Shown: positions 8,554-15,193, counted from the stretch's first letter. The stretch is 16,074 nucleotides of DNA from Arenicellales bacterium (GCA_028825345.1 JAPKAJ010000022.1:1-16074), one strand, 5' to 3'. The notes: generated by a model from the letters alone, not told the origin. A program made the numbers and translations.

Positions 8554-9672
8554 TTATGCCATATCACGGGGTTCACCGGCGTAACTCACCATGAACTCGC
8601 GTGTAAAAGCCGTGAGCCGGCCACGGCTGATGGACTCGCGGATATCCGCCATCAACCTCTGAAAAAAGGCCAGATTATGCAAGGTGCAAAGGCGAGCGCC
8701 CAAAAGCTCCCGGGTGACGTACAAATGCCGAAGATAAGCTCGGCTGAAACGCTCGCATGCGGGGCACCGGCAACCGGCCGCGCTCGGCCGGGTATCATCT
8801 CTGTAGGTAGTGTTTTTCAGCCGCACAATGCCTGTGCGGGTATACAGCCAACCATTGCGTGCGTTGCGGGTTGGTAAAACGCAGTCGAACATGTCAATTC
8901 CTGCGCCTACGCCGGCCAGCAGGTCTTCTGGCTTGCCAACGCCCATCAGGTAGCGCGGTTTTTGCGACGGCATACGCGGGGCCACTGACTTAAGTATTCG
9001 TAGCATGTCTGCTTTGGGCTCACCCACTGAAAGTCCTCCCAGGGCATACCCCTCAAAACCGACAGTTTCAAGGGCTTTCAACGACTCAAGACGCAGATCT
9101 TCGTACATTCCTCCCTGCGCTATACCAAAAAGCGCCTGATCAGGGGCAAGCGGCGCATCCCGGCATCTGCTGGCCCAGCGCATTGATAACTCCATAGATT
9201 CGCGTGCCTGCGCAACCGAAGCAGGATAGGTTGTACATTCATCAAAACACATCACCACGTCAGAACCCAGAGACCTTTGCACAGCAATGGATTCTTCGGG
9301 CCCGAGGAATACCGACGAACCATCGATCGGCGATTTAAAACGCACGCCCTTCTCCGAGATATGCCTCTTGTCGGCCAGACTCCATACTTGGAAGCCGCCG
9401 GAGTCCGTCAGGATAGGGCCGTCCCAACCCATAAAATTGTGCAATGTCCCATGGGCTTGTATCACATCGGTCCCGGGGCGCAGCATTAAATGAAACGTAT
9501 TTCCCAGAATGATCTGGGCCCCGCTGTCACGAACCTCCCCCGGCGCAACCGTTCGCACCGACCCCGAAGTGCCCACCGGCATAAACGCTGGGGTATCTAC
9601 ACTACCGCGACCAAAGGTCAAGCGCCCACGACGGGCCTCGCCGTCGGTATCCATAACCGAAAATTTCATCAT
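8554..9672 (-). CDS. tgt: tRNA-guanine transglycosylase (queuine tRNA-ribosyltransferase)
   Basis: Tgt exchanges guanine 34 of tRNAs with GUN anticodons for preQ1, the base-swap step of queuosine synthesis. The protein is 372 residues (E. coli 375). Visible catalytic and binding elements are DSGGFQ at 90-95, the nucleophile region FDCVLPTR at 262-269, and the zinc site C301, C303, C306 with H332. The start is ambiguous between two adjacent ATG codons: 9672 overlaps the queA stop as ATGA, while 9669 shares one base with it (TGATG). The second gives the exact E. coli-like MKF start and residue numbering. Coupling to queA is likely either way. Confidence 0.98.
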   Translation of the reverse strand: MMKFSVMDTDGEARRGRLTFGRGSVDTPAFMPVGTSGSVRTVAPGEVRDSGAQIILGNTFHLMLRPGTDVIQAHGTLHNFMGWDGPILTDSGGFQVWSLADKRHISEKGVRFKSPIDGSSVFLGPEESIAVQRSLGSDVVMCFDECTTYPASVAQARESMELSMRWASRCRDAPLAPDQALFGIAQGGMYEDLRLESLKALETVGFEGYALGGLSVGEPKADMLRILKSVAPRMPSQKPRYLMGVGKPEDLLAGVGAGIDMFDCVLPTRNARNGWLYTRTGIVRLKNTTYRDDTRPSAAGCRCPACERFSRAYLRHLYVTRELLGARLCTLHNLAFFQRLMADIRESISRGRLTAFTREFMVSYAGEPRDMA

Positions 9673-10709
9673 TTCGAGACCTTTTCCTCCAGCAACATGG
9701 CATCGCCATAACTGAAAAACCGGTAGCGTTCCGAGATTGCCTGCTTATAAGCGGTTCGGATTCTCCCACACCCTGAAAAAGCACTTACCAGCACCAGTAA
9801 TGTCGAGCGAGGCAGATGAAAGTTGGTGATCATCATGTCCACCACTCGGAACGAAAATCCCGGCCTGATAAAAAGCGATGTTTCCCCGGAGTAGGCTCGT
9901 AAAACCCCCTGTTGGCCCGCGCTTTCCAGCGCTCGAACCACGGTAGTGCCAACCGCGACCACGCGCCCGGCGCGTTTTCGTGTCTTACTGACGGCATCGA
10001 CTAACTCCTCACCAATTACAAAACGTTCCGAATGCATCTGATGCTCAGCGAGGGTTTCAACCTGCACGGGCTGAAATGTCCCCGCACCAATGTGCAGGGT
10101 CAAGTAGGCGATGTCTACGCCTTTGTCTTCCAGAGCGCTCAGCAAGGCTCGGTCGAAGTGCAGGCCGGCTGTGGGTGCAGCCACCGCGCCCGGTACGCGA
10201 GCGTACACCGTCTGATAGCGTTCAACGTCTTCAGCTTCTGCTTTGCGGTTAACATATGGTGGCAGGGGTACCGCCCCCTCATCGTCCAGCAAAGCTGCCA
10301 GGCTGGCGCCGTCAACCCGCTTGATTATAAAAAATTGCCCTTGCCGGCCGACCACTTTCAACTCGGCGCCACCAATGGTTCGCAGCAGCGTACCGGCGCG
10401 TGGTGTTTTACTGGCTCGAAGCTGCACCACTGCCGTTTCTTTGTCAGTGAGGCGCTCTATCAGAACTTCTACACGCCCGCCAGTTTGAGCCTTTTGCGCG
10501 AACAATCTCGCCGCCAGCACTCGCGTGTCGTTAACCACCAGAAGATCTCCCGGACGCAAACGATCGACAAGATTGCCAAAACGTGTGCTGATGAGGGGTC
10601 CACCCTTGGGTGGCAAAATGAGCAGACGGCTATCGCTGCGACGTCGGGTCGGCGTCTGGGCAATGAGTTGCGAGGGCAACTCATAATCGAATTCACTTAT
10701 CTGAATCAT
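9669..10709 (-). CDS. queA: S-adenosylmethionine:tRNA ribosyltransferase-isomerase
   Basis: QueA transfers and rearranges the ribosyl part of S-adenosylmethionine onto preQ1-modified tRNA to form epoxyqueuosine, the step after Tgt. The 346 residues (E. coli 356) begin with FDYELPSQLIAQ. They contain NDTRVLAARLF, GAVAAPTAGLHFD, LTLHIGAGTFQPV and TNFHLPRSTLLVLVSAFSG, all diagnostic for QueA, and end with YRFFSYGDAM. The frame stays open to 10790, but the extra 27 residues do not resemble the family; ATG at 10709 with MIQISEF is chosen. There is only a weak ribosome binding site and I found no good promoter in the 117 bases before it, so it may be read from the GNAT gene upstream or from an unrecognised promoter. 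Confidence 0.97.
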   Translation of the reverse strand: MIQISEFDYELPSQLIAQTPTRRRSDSRLLILPPKGGPLISTRFGNLVDRLRPGDLLVVNDTRVLAARLFAQKAQTGGRVEVLIERLTDKETAVVQLRASKTPRAGTLLRTIGGAELKVVGRQGQFFIIKRVDGASLAALLDDEGAVPLPPYVNRKAEAEDVERYQTVYARVPGAVAAPTAGLHFDRALLSALEDKGVDIAYLTLHIGAGTFQPVQVETLAEHQMHSERFVIGEELVDAVSKTRKRAGRVVAVGTTVVRALESAGQQGVLRAYSGETSLFIRPGFSFRVVDMMITNFHLPRSTLLVLVSAFSGCGRIRTAYKQAISERYRFFSYGDAMLLEEKVSK

Positions 10710-10826
10710 AAATAGCGTATCCAAAGACCGGAAAGTCACAGCGCCCTGGCCACCACGCAAGGTGATGGACTGGGACAGGCATAGCAGCAACCGGTGCCCG
10801 GGCCTTGGGTATTCAGTTTACCGCGG

Positions 10827-11315
10827 CTAGGTTTTGGTCAACACCACGGACGCTCTTGCCTGGCGAGCCGGTATCTGCCAGTACTGCTCCAGCAGTACGC
10901 TCTTTTTGCTGTTGTCGAGCAAACGATAACCATTGGCCTGGTAAAAACCGATCGCCCAGGTCGCTTGAGCCCAGGTGCCAACGAGAATCTGTGCCTTCGA
11001 ATAACGTTCAACTTCTGCCAGCAACGCGCATCCAATGCCTTGCCCCTGCCACGAGCGGCGAACATAAGAATGGCGAATCAGGTCTACTCCGTCGCGATGC
11101 TGCAGGCCCATAACGCCAACCAGCGCGCTTCGGACCGAAACGCCCCAAAAAAGCACCCCATCAGCGATCTCGACCTCAAGTTCGGCTTCGGACATGTAAG
11201 GGCTCTTCCAGCAATCGGCCGGAATCACTCCGTGATATGCCTTGGAAGCGTCGTTGATCGCCAAACCGATCGCGCGATGTTCCGATGCTGAACACATCTG
11301 AATATTCCAACTCAT
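10827..11315 (-). CDS. GNAT family N-acetyltransferase
   Basis: A 162-residue protein of the Gcn5-related acetyltransferase fold, which moves an acetyl group from acetyl-CoA to an amine; the substrate cannot be told from sequence. The acetyl-CoA pyrophosphate loop is visible as QGQGIG at 90-95 after RHSYVRRSW (motif A), and the C-terminal part has AIGFYQANGYRLL (motif B region, near 120-132). The N-terminal AYHGVIPADCW and MSEAEL segments and GVMGLQ at 67-72 are shared with a common family of stand-alone bacterial GNAT proteins, by recall. The ATG at 11315 has a strong ribosome binding site, AGGAGG, 8 bases upstream. It is divergent from the membrane-protein gene across a 165-base region. Confidence 0.93.
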   Translation of the reverse strand: MSWNIQMCSASEHRAIGLAINDASKAYHGVIPADCWKSPYMSEAELEVEIADGVLFWGVSVRSALVGVMGLQHRDGVDLIRHSYVRRSWQGQGIGCALLAEVERYSKAQILVGTWAQATWAIGFYQANGYRLLDNSKKSVLLEQYWQIPARQARASVVLTKT

Positions 11316-11415
11316 CGATGTGACCTCCTGGCGCTAATACTATCCGTTGTTGGACCAGTGAGTAGCTATGATCTGGGCGCCTACCCTGCAAACCTGCTGA
11401 ACCGATGTCACTGGG

Positions 11416-11444
11416 TTGACAATAATGGTTGATCGACTTACTAT
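11416..11444 (+). promoter_or_regulatory. Predicted sigma-70 promoter for the membrane protein-regulator pair
   Basis: A perfect -35 box TTGACA (11416-11421) is followed after exactly 17 bases by TACTAT (11439-11444), a 4-of-6 match to the -10 consensus. Transcription would start near 11450-11452, about 30 bases before the ATG at 11481. This is the best-formed promoter in the window. No start site has been measured. Confidence 0.7.
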
Positions 11445-11467
11445 GTTTGCAATACAAACTGGTTTGT
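11445..11467. promoter_or_regulatory. Candidate operator with three alternating half-sites
   Basis: GTTTG (11445-11449), CAAAC (11455-11459) and GTTTG (11462-11466) form two overlapping inverted repeats that share the middle half. The right-hand pair extends to ACAAAC-TG-GTTTGT (11454-11467), a perfect 6-base arm repeat. The element starts right after the -10 box and covers the predicted transcription start, so bound protein would block the promoter. The obvious candidate binder is the winged-helix protein encoded second in the same unit; that link is inference. Confidence 0.5.
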
Positions 11468-11480
11468 GCCGAAAATTATC

Positions 11481-12173
11481 ATGACCCAAGATGAACTGAG
11501 CGTTCGCAAGGCGATCGCCGATGTCGAATTGATTCGTCGCGTACTCGACCAGGCGGATCACAAAACCGCTAAAGCGGGGCTTTTTGGTGTCACCCTCACC
11601 GCCAACATCGTGCTGCAAGGGCTTGCTTTGACCAGCGCGATTCTCCTCGTAGCAATCGAACTATTCAGTGGTGGCGCCCTGACCCATCTACTGATGCTGG
11701 GGGGCCAGTCTCCCGAGTTGCGCCTGGTCGGCATAGGGATAATTGCCAGCATCCTAGCGGGATTGGTCATCCTTTTGTATTTCGTAATCTGGCGAGCGGC
11801 TCAACACAGCGGCGAGGAATTCAACTCTTATGTCGTGCGAAATTTTCGCTACGCACGCCTGCTTTCCTACTTGTCCGATCTTATGATGAAGTTCGGCGCG
11901 GTAGCCTTGGTAATGCTCGCCGGCCACCCCGAATGGATCGCCCCCTTACTCCTGGCTTTTACCGGTGATTATCTGGTCCAAGGAAGACTTTTCACCTTGC
12001 CGACCCGCATGGCGGTAATCCTTGGCGCAATCTGCATTGGCGCTGGCTTTTTCCAATTTATTGCGGGCCTTGAGCAACTGTTGGTGCCCCTGATCGTTTT
12101 TAGCGTAATAGCCTGCATTTCAACCGGGAGGTTAATTCGACTGCGCCGTCAGCAAAGCCACGAAGCCACCTGA
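11481..12173 (+). CDS. Uncharacterised polytopic membrane protein
   Basis: I do not recognise a named family. From the ATG at 11481 the protein has 230 residues. It has a charged, probably helical cytoplasmic N-terminus (about 30 residues), then hydrophobic stretches at roughly residues 37-62, 82-104, 138-148 with 153-166, 177-197 and 199-214, suggesting four to six TM helices. A polar linker rich in Arg/Tyr (about 105-137) separates the first and second halves, and the C-terminal end is basic. A GTG at 11466 would add five residues but lies inside the palindrome; neither start has a clear ribosome binding site. The gene lies 13 bases before a winged-helix regulator, a pairing that suggests the regulator controls or responds to this protein. 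Confidence 0.85.
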   Translation: MTQDELSVRKAIADVELIRRVLDQADHKTAKAGLFGVTLTANIVLQGLALTSAILLVAIELFSGGALTHLLMLGGQSPELRLVGIGIIASILAGLVILLYFVIWRAAQHSGEEFNSYVVRNFRYARLLSYLSDLMMKFGAVALVMLAGHPEWIAPLLLAFTGDYLVQGRLFTLPTRMAVILGAICIGAGFFQFIAGLEQLLVPLIVFSVIACISTGRLIRLRRQQSHEAT

Positions 12174-12186
12174 GCTTGGCGTTGTC

Positions 12187-12492
12187 ATGGCCGCAAATGA
12201 ACTCATCAATGTTCACCCGTCCCTGTTTGACCGAGTCCGACTCGGAATCATGGCGCATTTGTCACTGGCAAAAAAAGCGGTGGACTTCAACACCCTACTG
12301 ACTGAGCTGGAACTGACCCGTGGGAACCTTTCAACACACATGAAAAAACTTGAAGACGACGGCCTGGTACGGATCGACAAAACGTTTGTCGATCGAAAAA
12401 CTCGTACCACCTACCTGTGCACCGGCAAGGGCCGAAAAGAGGTTCAGGTTTATCTGGCCGCTGTGGAAGCGGTTCTGAGGTCCTCCCTTTGA
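12187..12492 (+). CDS. Small winged-helix transcriptional regulator
   Basis: A 101-residue DNA-binding protein that is one winged-helix domain with almost no added sequence. HPSLFDRVRLGIMAHL at 10-25 forms the first helix. The recognition-helix region is LTRGNLSTHMKKLEDDGLV at 43-61, and the wing is RKTRTTY at 70-76. This layout matches the stand-alone winged-helix family close to MarR/ArsR regulators (PF13601-like, by recall). No cysteine pair or other metal site is seen (only C78), so a metal-sensing ArsR role is not supported. It probably acts as a dimer and is a likely autoregulator of its operon. The ATG at 12187 follows the membrane-protein gene by 13 bases with only a weak ribosome binding site. 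Confidence 0.9.
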   Translation: MAANELINVHPSLFDRVRLGIMAHLSLAKKAVDFNTLLTELELTRGNLSTHMKKLEDDGLVRIDKTFVDRKTRTTYLCTGKGRKEVQVYLAAVEAVLRSSL

Positions 12493-12871
12493 AGTTGCAA
12501 TCAATTTTAAGCGTCTTAATTTGTTTAGGTAGCCAGGATTATCGCTCCGGGGAATGGGTTAGCGGTGTACGGTGGCATCGATACGGCAAGGGCGACCCTC
12601 GGAGCACTCCTCCAAGCCTCTGGCCGATCCACCGTTTTTCACTTCGGTTGCGGGCTGTACTCATAAGCGCCGCGCCCTTAAAGACAAACGCCCAAGTACG
12701 AGCCGGTGGTTTTTTTGCAACCAGCCGGTCCCTAGAAAGTCTTAAGCGGTGTGCGACGGCATCGTCACGATGGAAGAACATTCTCACTATCTCCTCCTTG
12801 CGTCTCCCATCGAACCGTCGTGTCTACCTCTTGGAACCCCTGCGTGACAACGCCTCACCGGGGTTCAGGAC
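12493..12871. other. Intergenic stretch between convergent genes, no convincing gene
   Basis: The region separates the plus-strand regulator from the minus-strand GYD gene. It holds a 9-base-pair hairpin with one bulge at 12703-12728 (CCGG and TGGTT arms with a T-rich loop) but no T-run after it, so it is not a standard terminator. A smaller stem lies at 12598-12616. A minus-strand reading frame from GTG 12787 to 12539 has a very good ribosome binding site but an arginine-rich, unfamiliar product; see findings. Confidence 0.6.
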
Positions 12872-13201
12872 TCAACTTGGTGCTTTGTAGGTTTCTAGCA
12901 CCGTTTTCGCCTTTTCCATTCCTGCCACTGCGGTCGACATTTCCAGTAGCTTGGTAGTTCGGCCTCCGGTAATCGCGCCAGCTGCGGTTACTGCGAAAGC
13001 CACCCCAGCCATCGACTCATCATCGGGCATATCGGCAATCACGACGATATCATCTTGACCAAACGCCATCCAAGCGCCCACCATGGTGCCGCCATTGGCC
13101 TCAATTGCGGCTTTTGCCGCACCCGATCGGTCCTGTGGGTTGTTGACCAGTGTCTTGATGGCCTCAGCTGAATACGAGGCCTGATACATATATAAAGGCA
13201 T
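12872..13201 (-). CDS. GYD domain-containing protein
   Basis: A 109-residue cytoplasmic protein of the GYD family (PF08734-like, by recall), a small ferredoxin-like fold of unknown biochemical role. Diagnostic features are the N-terminal MPLYMYQASYSAEAIKTL segment, a GG near 37-38, the family centre AFGQDDIVVIADMPDDES (about 47-64), and the small-residue stretch AFAVTAAGAI (about 68-77) followed by TTKLLEM. The C-terminal tail is longer than the core. A good ribosome binding site, GGGAG, lies 6 bases before ATG 13201. Upstream is a GC-rich hairpin with a T-run and a candidate promoter/operator, so it is probably a single-gene unit with its own control. Confidence 0.9.
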   Translation of the reverse strand: MPLYMYQASYSAEAIKTLVNNPQDRSGAAKAAIEANGGTMVGAWMAFGQDDIVVIADMPDDESMAGVAFAVTAAGAITGGRTTKLLEMSTAVAGMEKAKTVLETYKAPS

Positions 13202-13203
13202 AA

Positions 13204-13255
13204 CGCTCTCCCTTTGTATTAGTTAAAACCGGGCAGAGCGCCCGGCCGCTCTGCC
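13204..13255 (-). promoter_or_regulatory. Structured leader of the GYD gene: hairpin with T-run and RBS-like arm
   Basis: Read on the minus strand, GGCAGAGCG (13255-13247) and CGCTCTGCC (13240-13232) form a perfect 9-base-pair stem with a 6-base loop, followed by CGG and TTTT, like an intrinsic terminator or attenuator. The ribosome binding segment GGGAGAGCG (13212-13204) repeats the left arm in 8 of 9 bases, so the right arm could pair with it instead. The structure is read from sequence; any regulatory role is inference. Confidence 0.45.
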
Positions 13256-13412
13256 GGAGGAGACAACTATAACGCAGCCTTATCGCGAGGCTCGCTTGCG
13301 CAATCGAGCCGAGACGATCTCAGGCCTGTTATGTCCAGTCGCTTGGGGAGTCACCATGAGCGCTCTGGCGCACGGTATCGGCTGGATGGGATCCCAGACC
13401 CTTTGCGAAACC

Positions 13413-13441
13413 TATATAACTATGCCCCGAGCCTGTTCGAA
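13413..13441 (-). promoter_or_regulatory. Possible promoter of the GYD gene
   Basis: On the minus strand, TTCGAA (13441-13436) is followed after 17 bases by TATATA (13418-13413). The -35 match is poor and the -10 match fair. Transcription would start near 13405, leaving a leader of about 200 bases before the GYD start. The -35 side overlaps the palindrome at 13438-13454. Confidence 0.3.
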
Positions 13442-13454
13442 CAACAGTTGTTCG
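13438..13454. promoter_or_regulatory. 17-base palindrome, candidate operator
   Basis: CGAACAAC and GTTGTTCG are perfect inverted arms of 8 bases around a single central A. It overlaps the -35 side of the possible minus-strand promoter. The CGAAC...GTTCG ends recall Gram-positive-type LexA boxes but the spacing (7) differs, and an overlapping CTGT-N7-ACAG (13433-13447) is one base short of the gammaproteobacterial LexA spacing. The regulator is therefore unknown. Confidence 0.4.
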
Positions 13455-13611
13455 CGAATTGATTTGTTTTTGGCGAGCGGAACTGCGGACAATGAATTAG
13501 GTTAAAAATGTAACCACAACTCAGCCGGCTGTAACGTATCGCTTAACGCTATAACGCACATGGGCCAGCGAAAGATTTAAAACTCTCAATCCGCACGCAA
13601 ACTGATGCGAC

Positions 13612-14607
13612 TTAATCTTTTTCTGAATCAATCGAAGTCATGATGCGTTCGCTGTAACGGTCCCCAGCAACCGTGCTTTCATTGATTAAATCATCCAAAG
13701 CCGATACTGTCGCAGCATCGAGCCGGATGTCTCCAGCTCCGGCATTGTCTTTCATGTGATCCATGCTTCGGGTTCCGGGAATCGGAATCATCGTCCCGTC
13801 AGCACGGGCGAGGATCCAGGCAAGTGCGAGTTGGGCCATGCTGCAGCCCTGCTCCTGTGCGATATCCTTGAATGTCGCTAACAACTTGATATTCCGTGCG
13901 AAATTATCAGGCTCGAAACGGGGCCTGGCGATCGTGGCCCGTATATCGTCATCAGGTAGGTTGGTGATATCTTGGGATTCTCCGGTCAAAAATGAACGGG
14001 CCAGCGGCGAGAAAGGCACGAAGGTCACGCCAAGTTCCTTGCAGGCAGCGAGGATTTGTCGCTCTGGCGTTCTTGCCCACAGCGAATACTCCGATTGCAG
14101 CGCGGTGATCGGATATACGGCATGGGCTCTGCGCAGGCTTGCGGTCGAAACCTCCGACAAGCCAATGGTCTTTATCTTGCCCTCCGAGACCAGTTCCGAC
14201 AGTGTGCCGACACTTTCTTCCACCGGCACATTAGGGTCAATCCGATGTAAGTAGTACAAATCGATGACGTCTGTTTGAAGACGGCGCAGGCTATCCTCAC
14301 AAGTTTTCCGCAAAACGTCCGGGCGACTATCAGTCTGGGTACGGCCGTTCTCTCCCTTAAAGATTCCACACTTGCTGGCAAGCGTAAACTCCTCACGCCG
14401 GTGTGAAAGGGTACGGCCAATCAGTTCTTCGCTGTGCCCCATTCCATACATGGCAGCGGTATCAAAAAAAGTGTAGCCGGCATCCAGTGCACCCAACATA
14501 AGCCTCTCAGACTCGCGATCATCTGCCGGGCCATACCCCGCCGAAATATTCATACAACCCATGCCGATCGCAGACACCTCGAAAGGGCCAATTTTCCTAC
14601 TTTGCAT
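13612..14607 (-). CDS. Aldo/keto reductase family oxidoreductase
   Basis: A 331-residue NADPH-dependent oxidoreductase of the aldo/keto reductase (TIM-barrel) superfamily, which reduces aldehydes or ketones; the substrate is not predictable. The catalytic tetrad is complete: D49, Y54, K79 and H121, in the contexts FFDTAAMYG, LASKCG and YYLHRID. C-terminal cofactor-binding elements include PFSPLARSFLTG in the middle and MIPIPGTRSMDHMKDN near 272-287. The sequence resembles the broad group of bacterial stand-alone AKRs annotated as AKR13/YakC-like, by recall. The ATG at 14607 has AGGTGA 7 bases upstream. It diverges from the GMC oxidoreductase gene across about 700 bases; a functional link between the two is only suggested by proximity. 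Confidence 0.95.
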   Translation of the reverse strand: MQSRKIGPFEVSAIGMGCMNISAGYGPADDRESERLMLGALDAGYTFFDTAAMYGMGHSEELIGRTLSHRREEFTLASKCGIFKGENGRTQTDSRPDVLRKTCEDSLRRLQTDVIDLYYLHRIDPNVPVEESVGTLSELVSEGKIKTIGLSEVSTASLRRAHAVYPITALQSEYSLWARTPERQILAACKELGVTFVPFSPLARSFLTGESQDITNLPDDDIRATIARPRFEPDNFARNIKLLATFKDIAQEQGCSMAQLALAWILARADGTMIPIPGTRSMDHMKDNAGAGDIRLDAATVSALDDLINESTVAGDRYSERIMTSIDSEKD

Positions 14608-14718
14608 ATCGTTTCACCTAAATTAAAATCGCCGCGGTACTCGGCGGGCCAGATGTACTATTGTTAAAATTCGCGCTACAAGGCCAGGTCGATCGGCGCT
14701 GAGGGGTCTGATAACGCC

Positions 14719-14748
14719 TTTATATATATCGGCCGCTCACTCAGTCAG
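14719..14748 (-). promoter_or_regulatory. Predicted promoter of the aldo/keto reductase gene
   Basis: On the minus strand, CTGACT (14748-14743; 4 of 6 to the -35 consensus) is followed after 18 bases by TATAAA (14724-14719; 5 of 6 to the -10 consensus) within a TA-rich run. Transcription would start near 14711, giving a leader of about 100 bases. The leader contains a 5-base-pair stem at 14630-14646 followed by an AT-rich run, which is too weak to call an attenuator. Confidence 0.45.
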
Positions 14749-14960
14749 TTGAGCAACGCGCCACTTTGGAGCACTACGCCGAAGGGATCGCCGTCTCCTG
14801 CCCTATGATATCAGGAGCATCGCCGTGGGGCGGTTGGATGAACCGATCCCTATCACCGCTGCAATAGAGACTGTCGTCCTTTCGTGGTCATCATTCTACA
14901 TTCGCCTCGACCTATATGCTCCTTTGGACAACTAGCCCCGACCGCACAACACAGAGCTGC

Positions 14961-14980
14961 TTGCCATAACTGTGTGGCAA
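14961..14980. repeat. Inverted repeat TTGCCA-N8-TGGCAA
   Basis: Perfect 6-base arms around an 8-base spacer form a 20-base operator-like palindrome, about 325 bases before the GMC gene and 350 bases before the aldo/keto reductase gene. It is the size of a dimeric regulator site. No regulator can be named. Confidence 0.35.
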
Positions 14981-15193
14981 ATGGACGGTGCGGCTGGATT
15001 CGTGCACTCAAATCCGGTCGGCCTTTTGTTGAAACTCCAATTGTTGCGCCTATCGAATACGGCTACATTATCTGATGGGCGGCCTTGGGGAGGTCCGCTT
15101 CGGTACAAATCGGCCACCCAGACACCTTTGACCAAAATCGCACCGTGTGCTCCTAAGTCGCTTGTTAGTTTCGCGCACTGGAATCAGAACGAT

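Larger units (their letters stand above)
13202..13611. other. Intergenic stretch between the aldo/keto reductase and GYD genes
   Basis: No convincing gene. Besides the GYD leader hairpin it contains a 17-base palindrome at 13438-13454 and a possible minus-strand promoter at 13413-13441. A short plus-strand frame (13356-13505, 49 codons) has a good ribosome binding site; see findings. TAACG occurs three times within 13532-13556, with no clear meaning. No terminator was found just after the aldo/keto reductase stop. Confidence 0.55.

Noticed and set aside
10032..10715. 227-codon open frame antisense to queA
   Set aside because: Fully covered by conserved queA on the other strand, with no recognisable domain.
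10710..10790. 27-residue N-terminal extension of QueA
   Set aside because: The family starts at the segment before FDYELP, which is reached from ATG 10709; the extra residues match nothing recalled.
12701..12730. Hairpin as a bidirectional terminator for the convergent genes
   Set aside because: The T-run lies in the loop, not after the stem, and the stem is bulged; it does not meet the intrinsic terminator pattern.
12417..12890. 157-codon plus-strand frame overlapping the regulator and the GYD end
   Set aside because: It runs out of frame across a convincing gene, has atypical composition and no ribosome binding site.
13431..13460. tRNA T-loop (GTTCGAAC resembles GGTTCGAATCC)
   Set aside because: No acceptor, D or anticodon stems can be fitted around it; it is part of a palindrome.
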